Assembly: GCF_004135645.1 (NCBI RefSeq)
Contig: NZ_SDPW01000001.1
Location: forward strand, 2,666,001-2,730,000
Origin: Senegalimassilia faecalis
GTDB taxonomy: Bacteria > Actinomycetota > Coriobacteriia > Coriobacteriales > Eggerthellaceae
Reading direction: 5' to 3'
Length of the DNA: 64,000 bases
In this document: positions 8,927-17,572 of the stretch, piece by piece
Layout of the letters: each line of letters begins with the position of its first letter
Numbering within the stretch: position 1 is the first letter of the stretch
Position numbers and translations under genes: made by a program
The notes under the pieces: generated by a model
The model's input: the letters and a program-made list of their open reading frames with translations, nothing else
Told to the model about the DNA's origin: nothing
The model's database searches: none

Positions 8927-9058
8927 GAGCGGCTTGAAGAAGAATTCCGCGAGCGCGTTGTCCCATGGGTTGCTCGGCCGCGACATGGATCGGGCGATCC
9001 CATGGGACTCGAGGCAGCACTGGAACGCCCGGAATACATGCTGGCGGTTCTGGTCGGA
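8927..9058 (-). pseudogene. IS3-family transposase (OrfB) fragment
   Basis: About 44 codons on the minus strand read FRAFQCCLESHGIARSMSR followed by NPWDNALAEFF. This matches the segment of the IS3-family integrase core that ends with the third catalytic acidic residue (usually NPxDNAxxESFF). Both ends are missing. It is a different subfamily from the IS3 element at 42369-43810. Confidence 0.6.
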
Positions 9059-9266
9059 GCTAGACTGACTTCCGCTTAGCTGTGACCGCGTATTCGCGTT
9101 CTGGACGCGTGAATGCCGAACCGTAGCCGTCAACGGCGGTGCGTGAGGCGATCGACTTGGCACGCTGGCGGAGAATGGGAGCTGGTCTTTGACCTGCTTT
9201 GCCTCGATTTCTCTACTACCTTTGCTTTTTCGTGGCAGGAGATGGTAATGCCGGTGTCTATCCATT

Positions 9267-9464
9267 ATGCATTGGGTACGAGCAGAAGGCATCAATTCCG
9301 TTACCATAAAAGCGTTCGACGATAACAGGCTTGGGATGGCTTTGTTGCCAGGTTGCGGTGATTTAAGGATCGCAAAAGGATTCCGCGAGCTTTATCGCAT
9401 CCTGAGCAATGAAGCTATAGGGGAAGTCGTTTTGCAGGGAGATTCGGCCAAGCTGGTGTTATAA
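9267..9464 (+). CDS. Possible small hypothetical protein
   Basis: A 65-residue frame ending 53 bases before the Abi_C gene start. It has no clear ribosome-binding site and no recognised family. The second half (KGFRELYRILSNEAIGEVVLQGDS) has ordinary protein composition, so it may be the tail of a lost gene rather than a complete one. Confidence 0.3.
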   Translation: MHWVRAEGINSVTIKAFDDNRLGMALLPGCGDLRIAKGFRELYRILSNEAIGEVVLQGDSAKLVL

Positions 9465-9517
9465 GCCTTTCTCGGAGGCTTGGCCCTTCAACGGAATAGA
9501 TGCAGCACAGGAGGAAG

Positions 9518-10354
9518 ATGTTTTCGAAGTTAGAAATGGGCGCGTTCGCACAGCTTTTCAACCGTAGTGGTTATGTCCTCGACTTCAGTACTGCGGACTT
9601 TAATGCTTTCACGATGAACAGCATCGGGGTGCCTCTCTGTGGGCATTATGGTCTATCAAAAGGAAAATCAATGCTCGCTTATCTTGATGAAGCCGATCCT
9701 ATAGATGCGACACGGCTGCTGCTAGATCTCTTTGGGTACTATGAGTTTCATTTCAGGCCGGAGTTCGATTCTGCTGCAGCGGATGAATTCAATTCCTATA
9801 AGCATGAGAAAGGCAAGAGGGGCCTGTATGCCAAATGTAAGGAGATTGCAGATTGGGAACGTGCCGGGGCGAGTTACTTGCAACCATCGGTGCGCTATCT
9901 CCAAAAGGAATTCTCGAGCGAATTCATGAACGACCGCATCTCCTTGCTCATGGAAATGAGGGAAAGCGACCCGACGGAAGCCATTGGCAAGTCGAAGGAG
10001 CTTATCGAGAGTTGCTGCAAAACGATACTTGGGAAGATACAGATATCCGCGGATAAGAATTGGGACCTAAATAAACTCGTAAAAGAGACGATGAAAGCTC
10101 TTTCCATTACTACCGAAACCGTTACTGGAAACAATAGGGAGGCCGGTATCGTCAAGCAGATACTTGGAAGCCTCAGCGGTCTTGCGACGGGAGTTGCCGA
10201 GTTCCGAAACGAGTACGGGTGCGGTCACGGCAGGGAGGCGGGTTTTCTTGCTTTGCCCGTCAGGCATGCCAAGCTCGCAGTGGGTAGCAGCATCACATTA
10301 GTCGAATACCTCTGGGAAACCTACAACTGGCGCTCGGGCGGCAATCAAAGCTGA
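9518..10354 (+). CDS. Abortive-infection Abi_C-type protein
   Basis: A 278-residue protein (284 if the ATG at 9500 is used; the ATG at 9518 directly follows AGGAGG). The C-terminal 120 residues have the order typical of the abortive-infection C-terminal domain: SKELIESCCKTIL, then a central helix, then ILGSLSGLATGVAEFRNEYG, CGHGREAG and RHAKLAVGSSITLVEYL. The RNEYGCGHG block is the conserved centre of this domain and has HEPN-like features (R followed by His). The N-terminal 150 residues are unassigned. Such proteins are phage-exclusion factors that act on the host cell. The neighbouring coiled-coil gene at 10511 is on the same strand, 156 bases away. Confidence 0.75.
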   Translation: MFSKLEMGAFAQLFNRSGYVLDFSTADFNAFTMNSIGVPLCGHYGLSKGKSMLAYLDEADPIDATRLLLDLFGYYEFHFRPEFDSAAADEFNSYKHEKGKRGLYAKCKEIADWERAGASYLQPSVRYLQKEFSSEFMNDRISLLMEMRESDPTEAIGKSKELIESCCKTILGKIQISADKNWDLNKLVKETMKALSITTETVTGNNREAGIVKQILGSLSGLATGVAEFRNEYGCGHGREAGFLALPVRHAKLAVGSSITLVEYLWETYNWRSGGNQS

Positions 10355-10510
10355 GTAGTTCACGTGCGTAGACAAACAAGCCCCTAATTGCCGTTTTCAT
10401 GAGTGATGAATACAGCCATTGTTGCACAAATCGATTAGACTTGTAAGCGTCTTTCAAAGAGATGGCTGCTTCGAGTTTGAGTGTGAAGCAATGTATATTT
10501 GGAGGAAGCA

Positions 10511-11914
10511 ATGTTGATGTATTCCACAGTGTTGGATATTGACGAGTCTCTTACTCGCGATGATTTCATACGTCTTGTGATTGAGTGGAATCAGTCGAGC
10601 CCACATCAAGATTGCGTGATTCCAGACCTGAAATGGAGCGGGCAGGGCAACATCCGATATGGTGATGGGTCGCTTTGGCTTGGTATTGAGGAATATCGTA
10701 ACCATAATACCGTTGCAATTCGTTATGAGATGACGAATGCAGAGGGTGTTGTCTGGGATACCGATTTCATCATGAACTTCGATGAAATGAGAATGGCAAT
10801 TCAGCTCGACCGAAGCCTTACTGAAGGAGCTCAGGTCGAGGACTATCGTTTTTCTGTGCCTTTTTTTGTGACGATGTTAATCAAAGAGGGATATCTAAAA
10901 GATGATAACGGTCTCCCTGTTTTGAGAGATCCTATTGATATCACAAGTGACAATGTTGATTTGATTGCTTCAATTGTTAACCATGAGAGACAGTATAGCC
11001 TTCCGGTTGTCTATATCTCAAAGACATCAACGAATCATGCTCTGGTGAATGTAAGCAAGCTTTGCAACAGCTTGAAGGGGGTTGCTCATGTTTTGTTGGA
11101 ACAGGGTTGCCAGCTTGATTTGGCCATAAGAAATGCATGCGGCGACCAGAACGAATACTTAGGCGCAGTTGGCGTTTATTTTCCGAACGGTGACCACAAA
11201 AGGCTCCTGCCAAAAAGATATTGCAATGATAGTGGCCTATTCGCTAATAGAATTATTCGAATAGTCCTGCAGTATGCAAATGCGCAAAAGACGGATTTAT
11301 CGTATACATGGGCTGGCGTGACATATTCTCTTTTGAACGATCGCAAAAGTGCGGCGGATTACGCACGTCAAGTGGCTGAGAATCAGAGGGAAGAGTACGT
11401 AGATGCATTTGATCAGGAAAATAAAGAACTCCATCAAAAGGTTGATGAACTGACAGCGAAGAATGCATCATTAGAAGCGGAGGTTCGTGGGCTTAGAAGA
11501 AAGCTGAATAATGCTGAAGGGACCCCGCTTCTTGTTTACGGTGAGGAAGAAGAATTCTTTCCAGATGAAATTAAGGAAATGATTCTTGAAGAGCTAGAAA
11601 AGCGTGCTAACAACCTTAGCTCTGGGACGCGAAGGTCCGATGTTCTGAATGATGTTTTGGAAGCTAATCCTGTTCAGGGCAGAAGCGATCAGAGGAGATC
11701 GAATCTGCGAAACGCACTGACGGATTACAGTAAGATGTTGCCTTCCAAGAAGCGCCAGCTTCAGGATCTTGGATTCGAGATTGACGAAGATGGGAAACAC
11801 TATAGTCTGTCATATTACGGAGATAGCAGGTACTTCACTACTCTCCCAAAGTCTGGCAGCGATTGGAGGGGAGGCAGAAATTCCGTATCGGAAATCATCC
11901 AGAAGCTGATGTAG
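10511..11914 (+). CDS. Hypothetical protein with coiled coil
   Basis: A 467-residue protein starting at the ATG at 10511, five bases after GGAGG. The N-terminal domain (to about 130) is mixed alpha/beta. The middle contains LPVVYISKTSTNHALVNV and LKGVAHVLLEQG, a pattern I associate with uncharacterised defence-island proteins. Residues about 280-335 form a coiled coil (ENQREEYVDAFDQENKEL onward). The C-terminal 110 residues form a compact basic domain ending YFTTLPKSGSDWRGG. Low GC and codon use unlike the chromosomal half suggest transfer. It could be an effector or sensor working with the Abi_C protein just upstream; the sequence does not show which. Confidence 0.65.
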   Translation: MLMYSTVLDIDESLTRDDFIRLVIEWNQSSPHQDCVIPDLKWSGQGNIRYGDGSLWLGIEEYRNHNTVAIRYEMTNAEGVVWDTDFIMNFDEMRMAIQLDRSLTEGAQVEDYRFSVPFFVTMLIKEGYLKDDNGLPVLRDPIDITSDNVDLIASIVNHERQYSLPVVYISKTSTNHALVNVSKLCNSLKGVAHVLLEQGCQLDLAIRNACGDQNEYLGAVGVYFPNGDHKRLLPKRYCNDSGLFANRIIRIVLQYANAQKTDLSYTWAGVTYSLLNDRKSAADYARQVAENQREEYVDAFDQENKELHQKVDELTAKNASLEAEVRGLRRKLNNAEGTPLLVYGEEEEFFPDEIKEMILEELEKRANNLSSGTRRSDVLNDVLEANPVQGRSDQRRSNLRNALTDYSKMLPSKKRQLQDLGFEIDEDGKHYSLSYYGDSRYFTTLPKSGSDWRGGRNSVSEIIQKLM

Positions 11915-12131
11915 CCTTCTATGGTGAGGGCCGCTTCCTTTCAAAGCCGTCTTGATTTGTCTTGCTTGCACCAACTTTCCCAAGGCTACTCACTCGGACG
12001 CCGCGCGGCGGTAGTGAGCCGGTTGTTGATGGATGCCGTCTCGTTTGAATATCGCCGAAGACGGGGCGGGCGGTGGTTCGCGCCCCGGTGTCATGTATGC
12101 GCTCGGGCCGCGGGCGCATGTTTGTTAATGG

Positions 12132-12166
12132 GCTCGGGCGGATTGCCTCTTCGCCTGAGCGCGCTT
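12132..12166 (+). terminator. Hairpin with T-run ahead of the AAA+ operon
   Basis: GCTCGGGCG (12132-12140) pairs with CGCCTGAGC (12152-12160) with one G-T pair, followed by GCGCTTTT. It ends only about 16 bases before the ribosome-binding site of the next gene. It is either the terminator of the upstream gene or an attenuator of the downstream operon. Confidence 0.5.
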
Positions 12167-12195
12167 TTGCTGGTTAAATCTAAGGAGGTTTGAGC

Positions 12196-13008
12196 ATGGC
12201 TGACGAGACGGACTCCGAGAGGAAACTATGCAAAATTGTCTACTTTGACGAGGGGTCTGCCACAGACTTCGTGCAAATTGTACATGGTGGTGGTCTCACG
12301 ACCACGACTGAATTGTTCGAATCCGGTGAGGACAAGGGCTCTGCCGCTGTTGGTGCCGAGGCGAAAGATGGCCTAAGCGCTTTGCTTCACGGTCTTCTTG
12401 GCGCTAAGGCATCGGTTGGCGTGGACGCTTCTCTTTCCGCGTCGTTTGATTCGGGCGAGATGGCGAAGAGCATCATTACGAACACGTTGTTGACGGACTT
12501 TCTTGCTTGCGTTTCTCCTTCCGATGATTCGTCGATCCATATTTTCGAGGGCTATGACATTGGTCCCGTCAGCAATTCGATGTCGAGCTTCATGCTCTTG
12601 ACTCCGTATTTGGGCATGCTGCGCAGCGGGAGTTCGGTCTCGGCCGGGGACTTTGCCATATCTTTGGACCGGATAGACGACGCCATCAAGAAGGGGAAGG
12701 GCTACTATGAGTTTCTTGCCGTCAGCAAGAACAATAAGAAGGACAGACGGCTTCTCAGGTTCAACGGATCGGCGCTGAAGAACAATTACAAGCTTCCCGA
12801 TTTAACTAAGATGGACCTGCTCTTTTACGCCGTAAAGGTGGGGAAGACGCGCATCGCCGATTTGGACGTTGAAAGCGAGCTCGAGTTTGTCGGAAGTTCG
12901 GGCATGCCGAAGAATCCGGATTACCCGGTATCGACGCGGCGGCTGACGACGATTCGGCGTCCGATGATGAGGATCTTGACATGTATGATGTTATTTTGGC
13001 GGGCGTGA
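12196..13008 (+). CDS. Unknown protein, first gene of AAA+/HEPN-like operon, C-terminus frameshifted
   Basis: Starts at the ATG at 12196, seven bases after AAGGAGG. The N-terminus (CKIVYFDEGSATDFVQIVHG) is followed by a Gly/Ala-rich stretch (residues 45-85) and then SIITNTLLTDFLACV. No family is recognised with confidence. The last 28 codons of this frame are Arg/Met-rich and unlike the rest. The alternative frame from about 12924 reads GIDAAADDDSASDDEDLD and continues to a TGA at 13020-13022 that overlaps the ATG of the AAA+ gene at 13015. That fits a one-base loss in the CCC at 12924-12926: the intact gene would end at 13022 and be coupled to the next. The protein may still function with a changed tail. 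Confidence 0.6.
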   Translation: MADETDSERKLCKIVYFDEGSATDFVQIVHGGGLTTTTELFESGEDKGSAAVGAEAKDGLSALLHGLLGAKASVGVDASLSASFDSGEMAKSIITNTLLTDFLACVSPSDDSSIHIFEGYDIGPVSNSMSSFMLLTPYLGMLRSGSSVSAGDFAISLDRIDDAIKKGKGYYEFLAVSKNNKKDRRLLRFNGSALKNNYKLPDLTKMDLLFYAVKVGKTRIADLDVESELEFVGSSGMPKNPDYPVSTRRLTTIRRPMMRILTCMMLFWRA

Positions 13009-13014
13009 AGAGCG

Positions 13015-14157
13015 ATGATTGATGGAGCCATTCACGTATTCACAGGTAGCGACAAAGATTTTGAGCATTTCATCGGAGAGGGAATCGGCGAGGACGAGGT
13101 CACGATTACCTATCTTGAGCTTATCGGCGATTACAACGCGAAGATTCGTGCCGCGTCGGAATATGCGACGAGCGATCTTTCGCATATTCACGATCGGGTC
13201 GACAACGTGGTGGTTAGATCCGCCGATTTCGGTTCGGTTGTGAGTCATGTCATCAGCAATTTTGCGCAAATTGCCTCTATGGGATGCGACTTTGGTACCA
13301 TGTATATCCAGAACCCGCCCCGCCAGACCCTCAAATCGCTTGAGGCGATGTACCCTGGTATGATTGACTACTCGGGGACTGAGTACGTGAAGCTAGGGAA
13401 GAATACCGTTCTTGAGGTGCACGATAAGCTTAAGGAGGCTGTGTTCGGGCAGGAGGACTGCAAGGTTGAGCTCGACCTAAGCCTGTATCGGCTTTCCGTG
13501 ATGGGGGACGAGAAGCCAGTGGTCCTGTTGTTCTACGGCCCTTCCAGCGTTGGCAAGACCGAGACGGCGAAACAGTTGAGCGACGCCATGGGTGGGGGTT
13601 TGACTAGAATCCAGTTCTCGATGTTCCAAAACCAGGAGGCGTTCGACTACGTCTTCGGATCGGAGCACTCCAAGGGCAGTTTTGCCCGAGACCTCCTAGG
13701 CAGGGAAACGAATGTCGTCCTTCTAGACGAATTCGACAAAGTGAATCACGGATTGTACAACGCCTTCTACGAGCTCTTCGACGAGGGCGTGCTGACCGAC
13801 ACGTACTACAGGGTGGAGATGGGCAATGCACTTTTTGTTCTGACAACGAATTTCGAGTCCGAGAAAGAAATCAAACAAGCATTGGGCCCCGCAATGTTCT
13901 CGCGCATAAGTGCGTGCATAAAGTTCAACGATCTGACTGTTGATGAAAAGAGGGCGATTGTTGACAGACACTTCGACTACGTTATCGGCCTTCTCGACGA
14001 TGACGATGCCAAGGTGGTTAGCGACAGGGATGTACGGGGGTGGTTTCTCCGCAACGCCGCTCACTATGACAACGTGAGAATCATGAAGAACAAGATTGAG
14101 CGGGCGGTTTTCGGGGTGCTCACTGAACGGCTCATCAATGGTTTGGGGGATGAGTAG
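13015..14157 (+). CDS. Clp-type AAA+ ATPase
   Basis: A 380-residue protein. The N-terminal 135 residues are specific and unassigned. The AAA+ module (about 140-330) has a Clp-like lead-in AVFGQEDCKVELDLSLYRL, Walker A GPSSVGKTETAKQL, Walker B NVVLLDEFDKV and sensor 1 LFVLTTNFES, and FSRISACIKFNDLT matches the arginine-finger region (FSRI). This is the ClpA/ClpB D2 or ClpX type of ATPase, normally an unfoldase or remodelling hexamer. There is no ClpP-loop motif that I can see. It overlaps the preceding gene (if the frameshift is corrected) and the next gene, which starts at 14150. It is probably the motor or switch of the three-gene system. Confidence 0.85.
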   Translation: MIDGAIHVFTGSDKDFEHFIGEGIGEDEVTITYLELIGDYNAKIRAASEYATSDLSHIHDRVDNVVVRSADFGSVVSHVISNFAQIASMGCDFGTMYIQNPPRQTLKSLEAMYPGMIDYSGTEYVKLGKNTVLEVHDKLKEAVFGQEDCKVELDLSLYRLSVMGDEKPVVLLFYGPSSVGKTETAKQLSDAMGGGLTRIQFSMFQNQEAFDYVFGSEHSKGSFARDLLGRETNVVLLDEFDKVNHGLYNAFYELFDEGVLTDTYYRVEMGNALFVLTTNFESEKEIKQALGPAMFSRISACIKFNDLTVDEKRAIVDRHFDYVIGLLDDDDAKVVSDRDVRGWFLRNAAHYDNVRIMKNKIERAVFGVLTERLINGLGDE

Positions 14158-14839
14158 CATGCAGATGTTGAAACCTCTGCGAACAACCGATGGTATCAAC
14201 AAGGGCAAGCGAGGCCTAGGAAAGGTGTGGCTTGCGAAGGACAAGGCCCACCGTGAGCTTCTGCTCGATTGCGTTCTGAAAGTTAACTACAGTGTCCAGG
14301 ACTTCAACAAGACTATTGAGAACGGTTTTAGCGCTTCGCCTAAGGACGTTGTCTACCTGATTGTGCTTGCGGATTGGATCAGGGACTCCTATCGACGAAT
14401 CAAGGATTGTTTGCGCGATGATGTCGCAAACGGGTTCGCTTTCTCTGACGCAGCTCAACTTGGCTGCTATTGGAAATTCTTCAAAGCGATACGTTCTGCG
14501 GTTGTGGCGCACCCTGTGGGCTCCAGCCAGCACCGTGACTACGGATTCGATGGTAGTCGCATTTGCGTCGATATCCGTAGTAAGTCGTTTATGGATGCTT
14601 TTCCGATGGCGAAATTGTCCCGTCTGCGTATAGACGGAATCGAGGACGCCGAGTACGTACGAGATGAAGATGTCGTGCTGGCGACGTACTCAACCGATTT
14701 TGCCGAGGAAGGCAAGCTGCATTTTCAAAGAGTCTGCCTAGATATGGCTGACGTTCGCGATGCTGCGGAACTTTACATTGATGCCCTTTATGAGCTTGAC
14801 CAATATGTCGCCGGACTGAAGATGAGGGATTTCCAGTAA
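14150..14839 (+). CDS. HEPN-like protein, third gene of AAA+ operon
   Basis: A 229-residue protein starting at an ATG that overlaps the end of the AAA+ gene by eight bases. The predicted fold is helical in the first half. The segment WKFFKAIRSAVVAHPVGSS contains Arg-x5-His in a context (RSxVVAHP) very like the catalytic motif of HEPN ribonuclease-type toxins, followed by the conserved-looking QHRDYGFDG. The C-terminal part is acidic and helical. I infer a HEPN-type RNase or HEPN-derived effector kept in check or activated by the AAA+ partner. Low-similarity families could share the motif by chance. Confidence 0.65.
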   Translation: MSSMQMLKPLRTTDGINKGKRGLGKVWLAKDKAHRELLLDCVLKVNYSVQDFNKTIENGFSASPKDVVYLIVLADWIRDSYRRIKDCLRDDVANGFAFSDAAQLGCYWKFFKAIRSAVVAHPVGSSQHRDYGFDGSRICVDIRSKSFMDAFPMAKLSRLRIDGIEDAEYVRDEDVVLATYSTDFAEEGKLHFQRVCLDMADVRDAAELYIDALYELDQYVAGLKMRDFQ

Positions 14840-15012
14840 AACGTCTGTTGCGGTATCGGCAAGATGATTGAAAAGATAGCGTGTCTTAACAAGCCGTGTC
14901 CGTTGCCCAATGCTTATCACGAACGTTTTCCGACGCCTTGACGGGGCGCAAGTTTGCGGATAGTATCCTGACGGTGATTAGGGTCCAGAAACTTTCGATG
15001 CCTGGAACCGGA

Positions 15013-15038
15013 GGGGAGCCTGCAGGTTCCCCTTTTGC
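15013..15038 (+). terminator. Terminator of the AAA+ operon
   Basis: GGGGAGCC (15013-15020) pairs with GGTTCCCC (15025-15032), followed by TTTTGCTTTT. It is the first strong hairpin with a T-run downstream of the operon ending at 14839. Confidence 0.6.
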
Positions 15039-15056
15039 TTTTCGGGAAGAACGAAG

Positions 15057-15621
15057 ATGCCCAAAGAATTCCTTACCTACCAGCAGCAGATGGAGAAGCT
15101 CAGAAGCTCCGGCCTCACAATCGAGGACGAAGGGGCTTGCTGCAGGGTCCTTGCGGACATCGGCTATTTCCCGGTCGTGAACGGATGCTAGTCGTTTTTC
15201 CGCGACCCGAGTACCCGGGTATACCGCGAAGGCGAGGATCGCTAAGAGGTTCGGGATCGGAAACCCGAAGGAGCTCTCGTCGTTTATCCGCGTGCTCGCC
15301 CTCTACAGGAACGTTTGCGCGCATGGCGAGCGCCTCTTCTCCCACAGGTGCTACGTCGAGATCCCCGATACGGCCCTGCACGCCAAGCTCGGCATCGAGA
15401 AGATCGGGCCGGATTACGCTTGCGGCAAGGTGGATGTCTTCTCGGCAGTGATCGCCCTTCGATACCTTCTGCGCGACGACGAGTTCAAGGCATTCAAGGC
15501 GAAGCTCGTCAAGTGCGTTAACGGTTATCTGTCATCGGACGAGAGCATCGGCGAGGAGCGTCTCCTTGAAGCCATGGGCTTCCCGGCCGAATGGAAGAAG
15601 ATAACCAGATATAAATTGTGA
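15057..15621 (+). pseudogene. Abi_2 (AbiD/F-type) gene, internally deleted and frameshifted
   Basis: The N-terminus in one frame reads MPKEFLTYQQQMEKLRSSGL and continues ADIGYFPVVNGC, then meets a TAG at about 15189 followed by SFFRDPSTRVYREGED. This is the conserved start of Abi_2 proteins. From about 15237 a different frame (IAKRFGIGNPKELSSF, then LYRNVCAHGERLFSHR) gives the C-terminal domain with its Arg-x4-His motif and runs to 15621. Roughly 130 residues of the middle are missing. Abi_2 proteins are HEPN-type abortive-infection factors; this copy has lost function unless the C-terminal part is expressed alone. Confidence 0.75.
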
Positions 15622-15927
15622 GCTCGATTTGCCTAGAACGAGTCGCTGGCTTTGGCAGATTGTTGGCGACGGAGTCGAACGTCAAGCCCTTGGTGCGGAC
15701 GCGTCGTGGTTTTCGGGGGCTATGCTGGATACGAGGCCGGGGCTCGCCTGGCTCGGGCGCATCCTTAAGAGGAATCAGCGGATTCTTCTTGGCCATGGGC
15801 ATGGCTAGCGCTGCGATAATGACGGACTTTCTCGTTAGAGGGATTGGTCTAGCGGCTGGGGCGCCTCGGTTCCCGGGGGCACTGCTCATCCAACAGCTAC
15901 CTATTCCCAGCAGGGCTTCGTGAACGG
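15622..15927. other. No recognisable gene
   Basis: About 300 bases between the broken Abi_2 gene and the zinc-ribbon gene. Frames are open on both strands but no signals were seen. Confidence 0.4.
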
Positions 15928-16248
15928 CTAATCGCAAAGCCTTGCTACCTCGGCTCCGCATTTCGCGCAGCAACCCTCGACGAGCACGCGGCCGTGACGC
16001 ATGCGCAGCGTGTAGCCGGGCGCGAACTCCGTCGTGCCGCAGCTATAGCAGAACGCGTTGGCGAGCAGCGGCTTGCGGATATGCTCGGGGATCTTCTTCC
16101 GCTCCCGCAACGCCTCGATCTCGGTGACGCCCTTGCTGCGGCGGAACTCGTCTTCCTCCATCTCCTCGGCGACGAACCTTGCGATCATCTCCTCGCTGAC
16201 GCCGTCGGCTCTCATCTGTCGGGCCATCTCCTCGTATTTTGGCTCCAT
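15928..16248 (-). CDS. Small zinc-ribbon protein
   Basis: A 106-residue protein with an ATG at 16248 behind GAGGG. The N-terminal half is helical and acidic (MEPKYEEMARQMRADGVSEE, EEMEEDEFRR). The C-terminal half has two Cys pairs, CYSCG and CCAKCG, which would bind one zinc. The end is EVARLCD. Family unknown. Partial copies occur at 17979-18281 and 1361-1396, so this is the intact member of a locally duplicated group. A zinc-ribbon with an acidic helix suggests a regulator or antitoxin-type role, but there is no direct evidence. Confidence 0.65.
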   Translation of the reverse strand: MEPKYEEMARQMRADGVSEEMIARFVAEEMEEDEFRRSKGVTEIEALRERKKIPEHIRKPLLANAFCYSCGTTEFAPGYTLRMRHGRVLVEGCCAKCGAEVARLCD

Positions 16249-16470
16249 TAATTGCCCTCGTTTCTCGCATGGCTGCCGGTTGGGGGCGGTCAGCTTGCGG
16301 TTGGCTACGGTCAGTTCGCTTTAACAGATATTGTTGAATGATATTCCAAATTGGGCGTGCTCCCAGCCGGGGTATTGTTTAGAGTTTGGAGGATTGCCTG
16401 GCTGCTTATCTTGTACCAAGGTTAAGCTAGGGCTTCTGTCCGATTGGAAAGAGGGTATCTGAGGTGCAAG

Positions 16471-17556
16471 ATGGAGAGCTCAAATAACAACGGGGCGGGT
16501 CTTCTGTCGCTCTTTTTGTACACAATGCAGGAATACGATGGTATTGTATCGAGTGTGCCTTTGCGCACACGTGACGATTTGTGTTCGGACGTGGTTCATT
16601 GCACTTCGCGCGACTACGGTTTTGAATATGAAGAAGTAAGCTGGGCGGCAGTAAGCATTCGCATGATGCTTCAGCGAAAGTACTACTCCAACGGAGAAAG
16701 CGTGCAACTGAAGAGGCTGCTTGCCATTGCGGAGCGCGATCAAAGGTTTGATGGTGTCAAAGTAGCCGAGATTCGACGAAGGTTAAAGTCGCTTAAACAC
16801 AGGGAAGTGGAGCTGTCGCTCCCAAACGGTAAGGTTGTATCGGGTCATTTTAAAAATATCGAGGATGTTGTATACGGTGGCCTTCTGCACGCAGATTACG
16901 ATAAAGCGTTACGCCTGCGTTCCTTTCCGAAGGATGTGAGGTTCTATGCTCTTGCGCCATTTGTCATAGAGCGTGAGCGGCTTATTGTTGATTTTAAGGA
17001 GCTGTGCCTTTCTTCAGGGGTGTGCGAAATTGGAACGATTGAAGGTGACAGAGCCCCTATTGCTGGCCTTGATGTTTTACGAGGCGAAGATAGGTTAATT
17101 GCGAAATCGCCATATTGGGCGAACGTGGCGGGCCATGATGCAATGGATGAGGAGATCGAAAAGACCGTAGATGCTCTATCGGAAGACGATAAGAACGCCC
17201 TATTAGTAGCGATGGACTTTGTGGAAATGCTAAAAAGTGAGCCACTTGATTTAAAAGCGTTAAGAAGTGTTGTGTTGCGTGACTATTGGGCTGATTGGGA
17301 CGATTTCGGGCAGGCATCGGAGATGATTAAATCGATTCCAGCCCCAGGTGCTTCAACGCATGTGATGCATGAAGGAGGCGCCGAATACGCCCAAGTGAAA
17401 ATATTACCGAAAGTTTCCCATGCCTGGGTGACGAATACGCCTCAAGTGCTCACGGGTATGTATTTGGTGCTCCTCACAAAACGTTTTGGAATGTGGAAGG
17501 TTAACGGGATTATGAATTCTTGTGTCGAGAATGGCGAGGTGGAACGGCGGTCATGA
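16471..17556 (+). CDS. Hypothetical protein
   Basis: A 361-residue protein starting at the ATG at 16471 (the frame is open to 16444). No domain is recognised. It is rich in charged helices (EIRRRLKSLKHREVELSL) and has the C-terminal segment SHAWVTNTPQVLTGMYLVLLTKRF. Clearly lower GC than its neighbours, pointing to acquisition. It stands alone between two copies of the zinc-ribbon gene on the opposite strand. Confidence 0.55.
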   Translation: MESSNNNGAGLLSLFLYTMQEYDGIVSSVPLRTRDDLCSDVVHCTSRDYGFEYEEVSWAAVSIRMMLQRKYYSNGESVQLKRLLAIAERDQRFDGVKVAEIRRRLKSLKHREVELSLPNGKVVSGHFKNIEDVVYGGLLHADYDKALRLRSFPKDVRFYALAPFVIERERLIVDFKELCLSSGVCEIGTIEGDRAPIAGLDVLRGEDRLIAKSPYWANVAGHDAMDEEIEKTVDALSEDDKNALLVAMDFVEMLKSEPLDLKALRSVVLRDYWADWDDFGQASEMIKSIPAPGASTHVMHEGGAEYAQVKILPKVSHAWVTNTPQVLTGMYLVLLTKRFGMWKVNGIMNSCVENGEVERRS

Positions 17557-17572
17557 TGTTATATATTGGGAA

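Noticed and set aside
15518-15973. 151-codon minus-strand frame
   Set aside because: Overlaps the real Abi_2 remnant, has no signals and no family resemblance.
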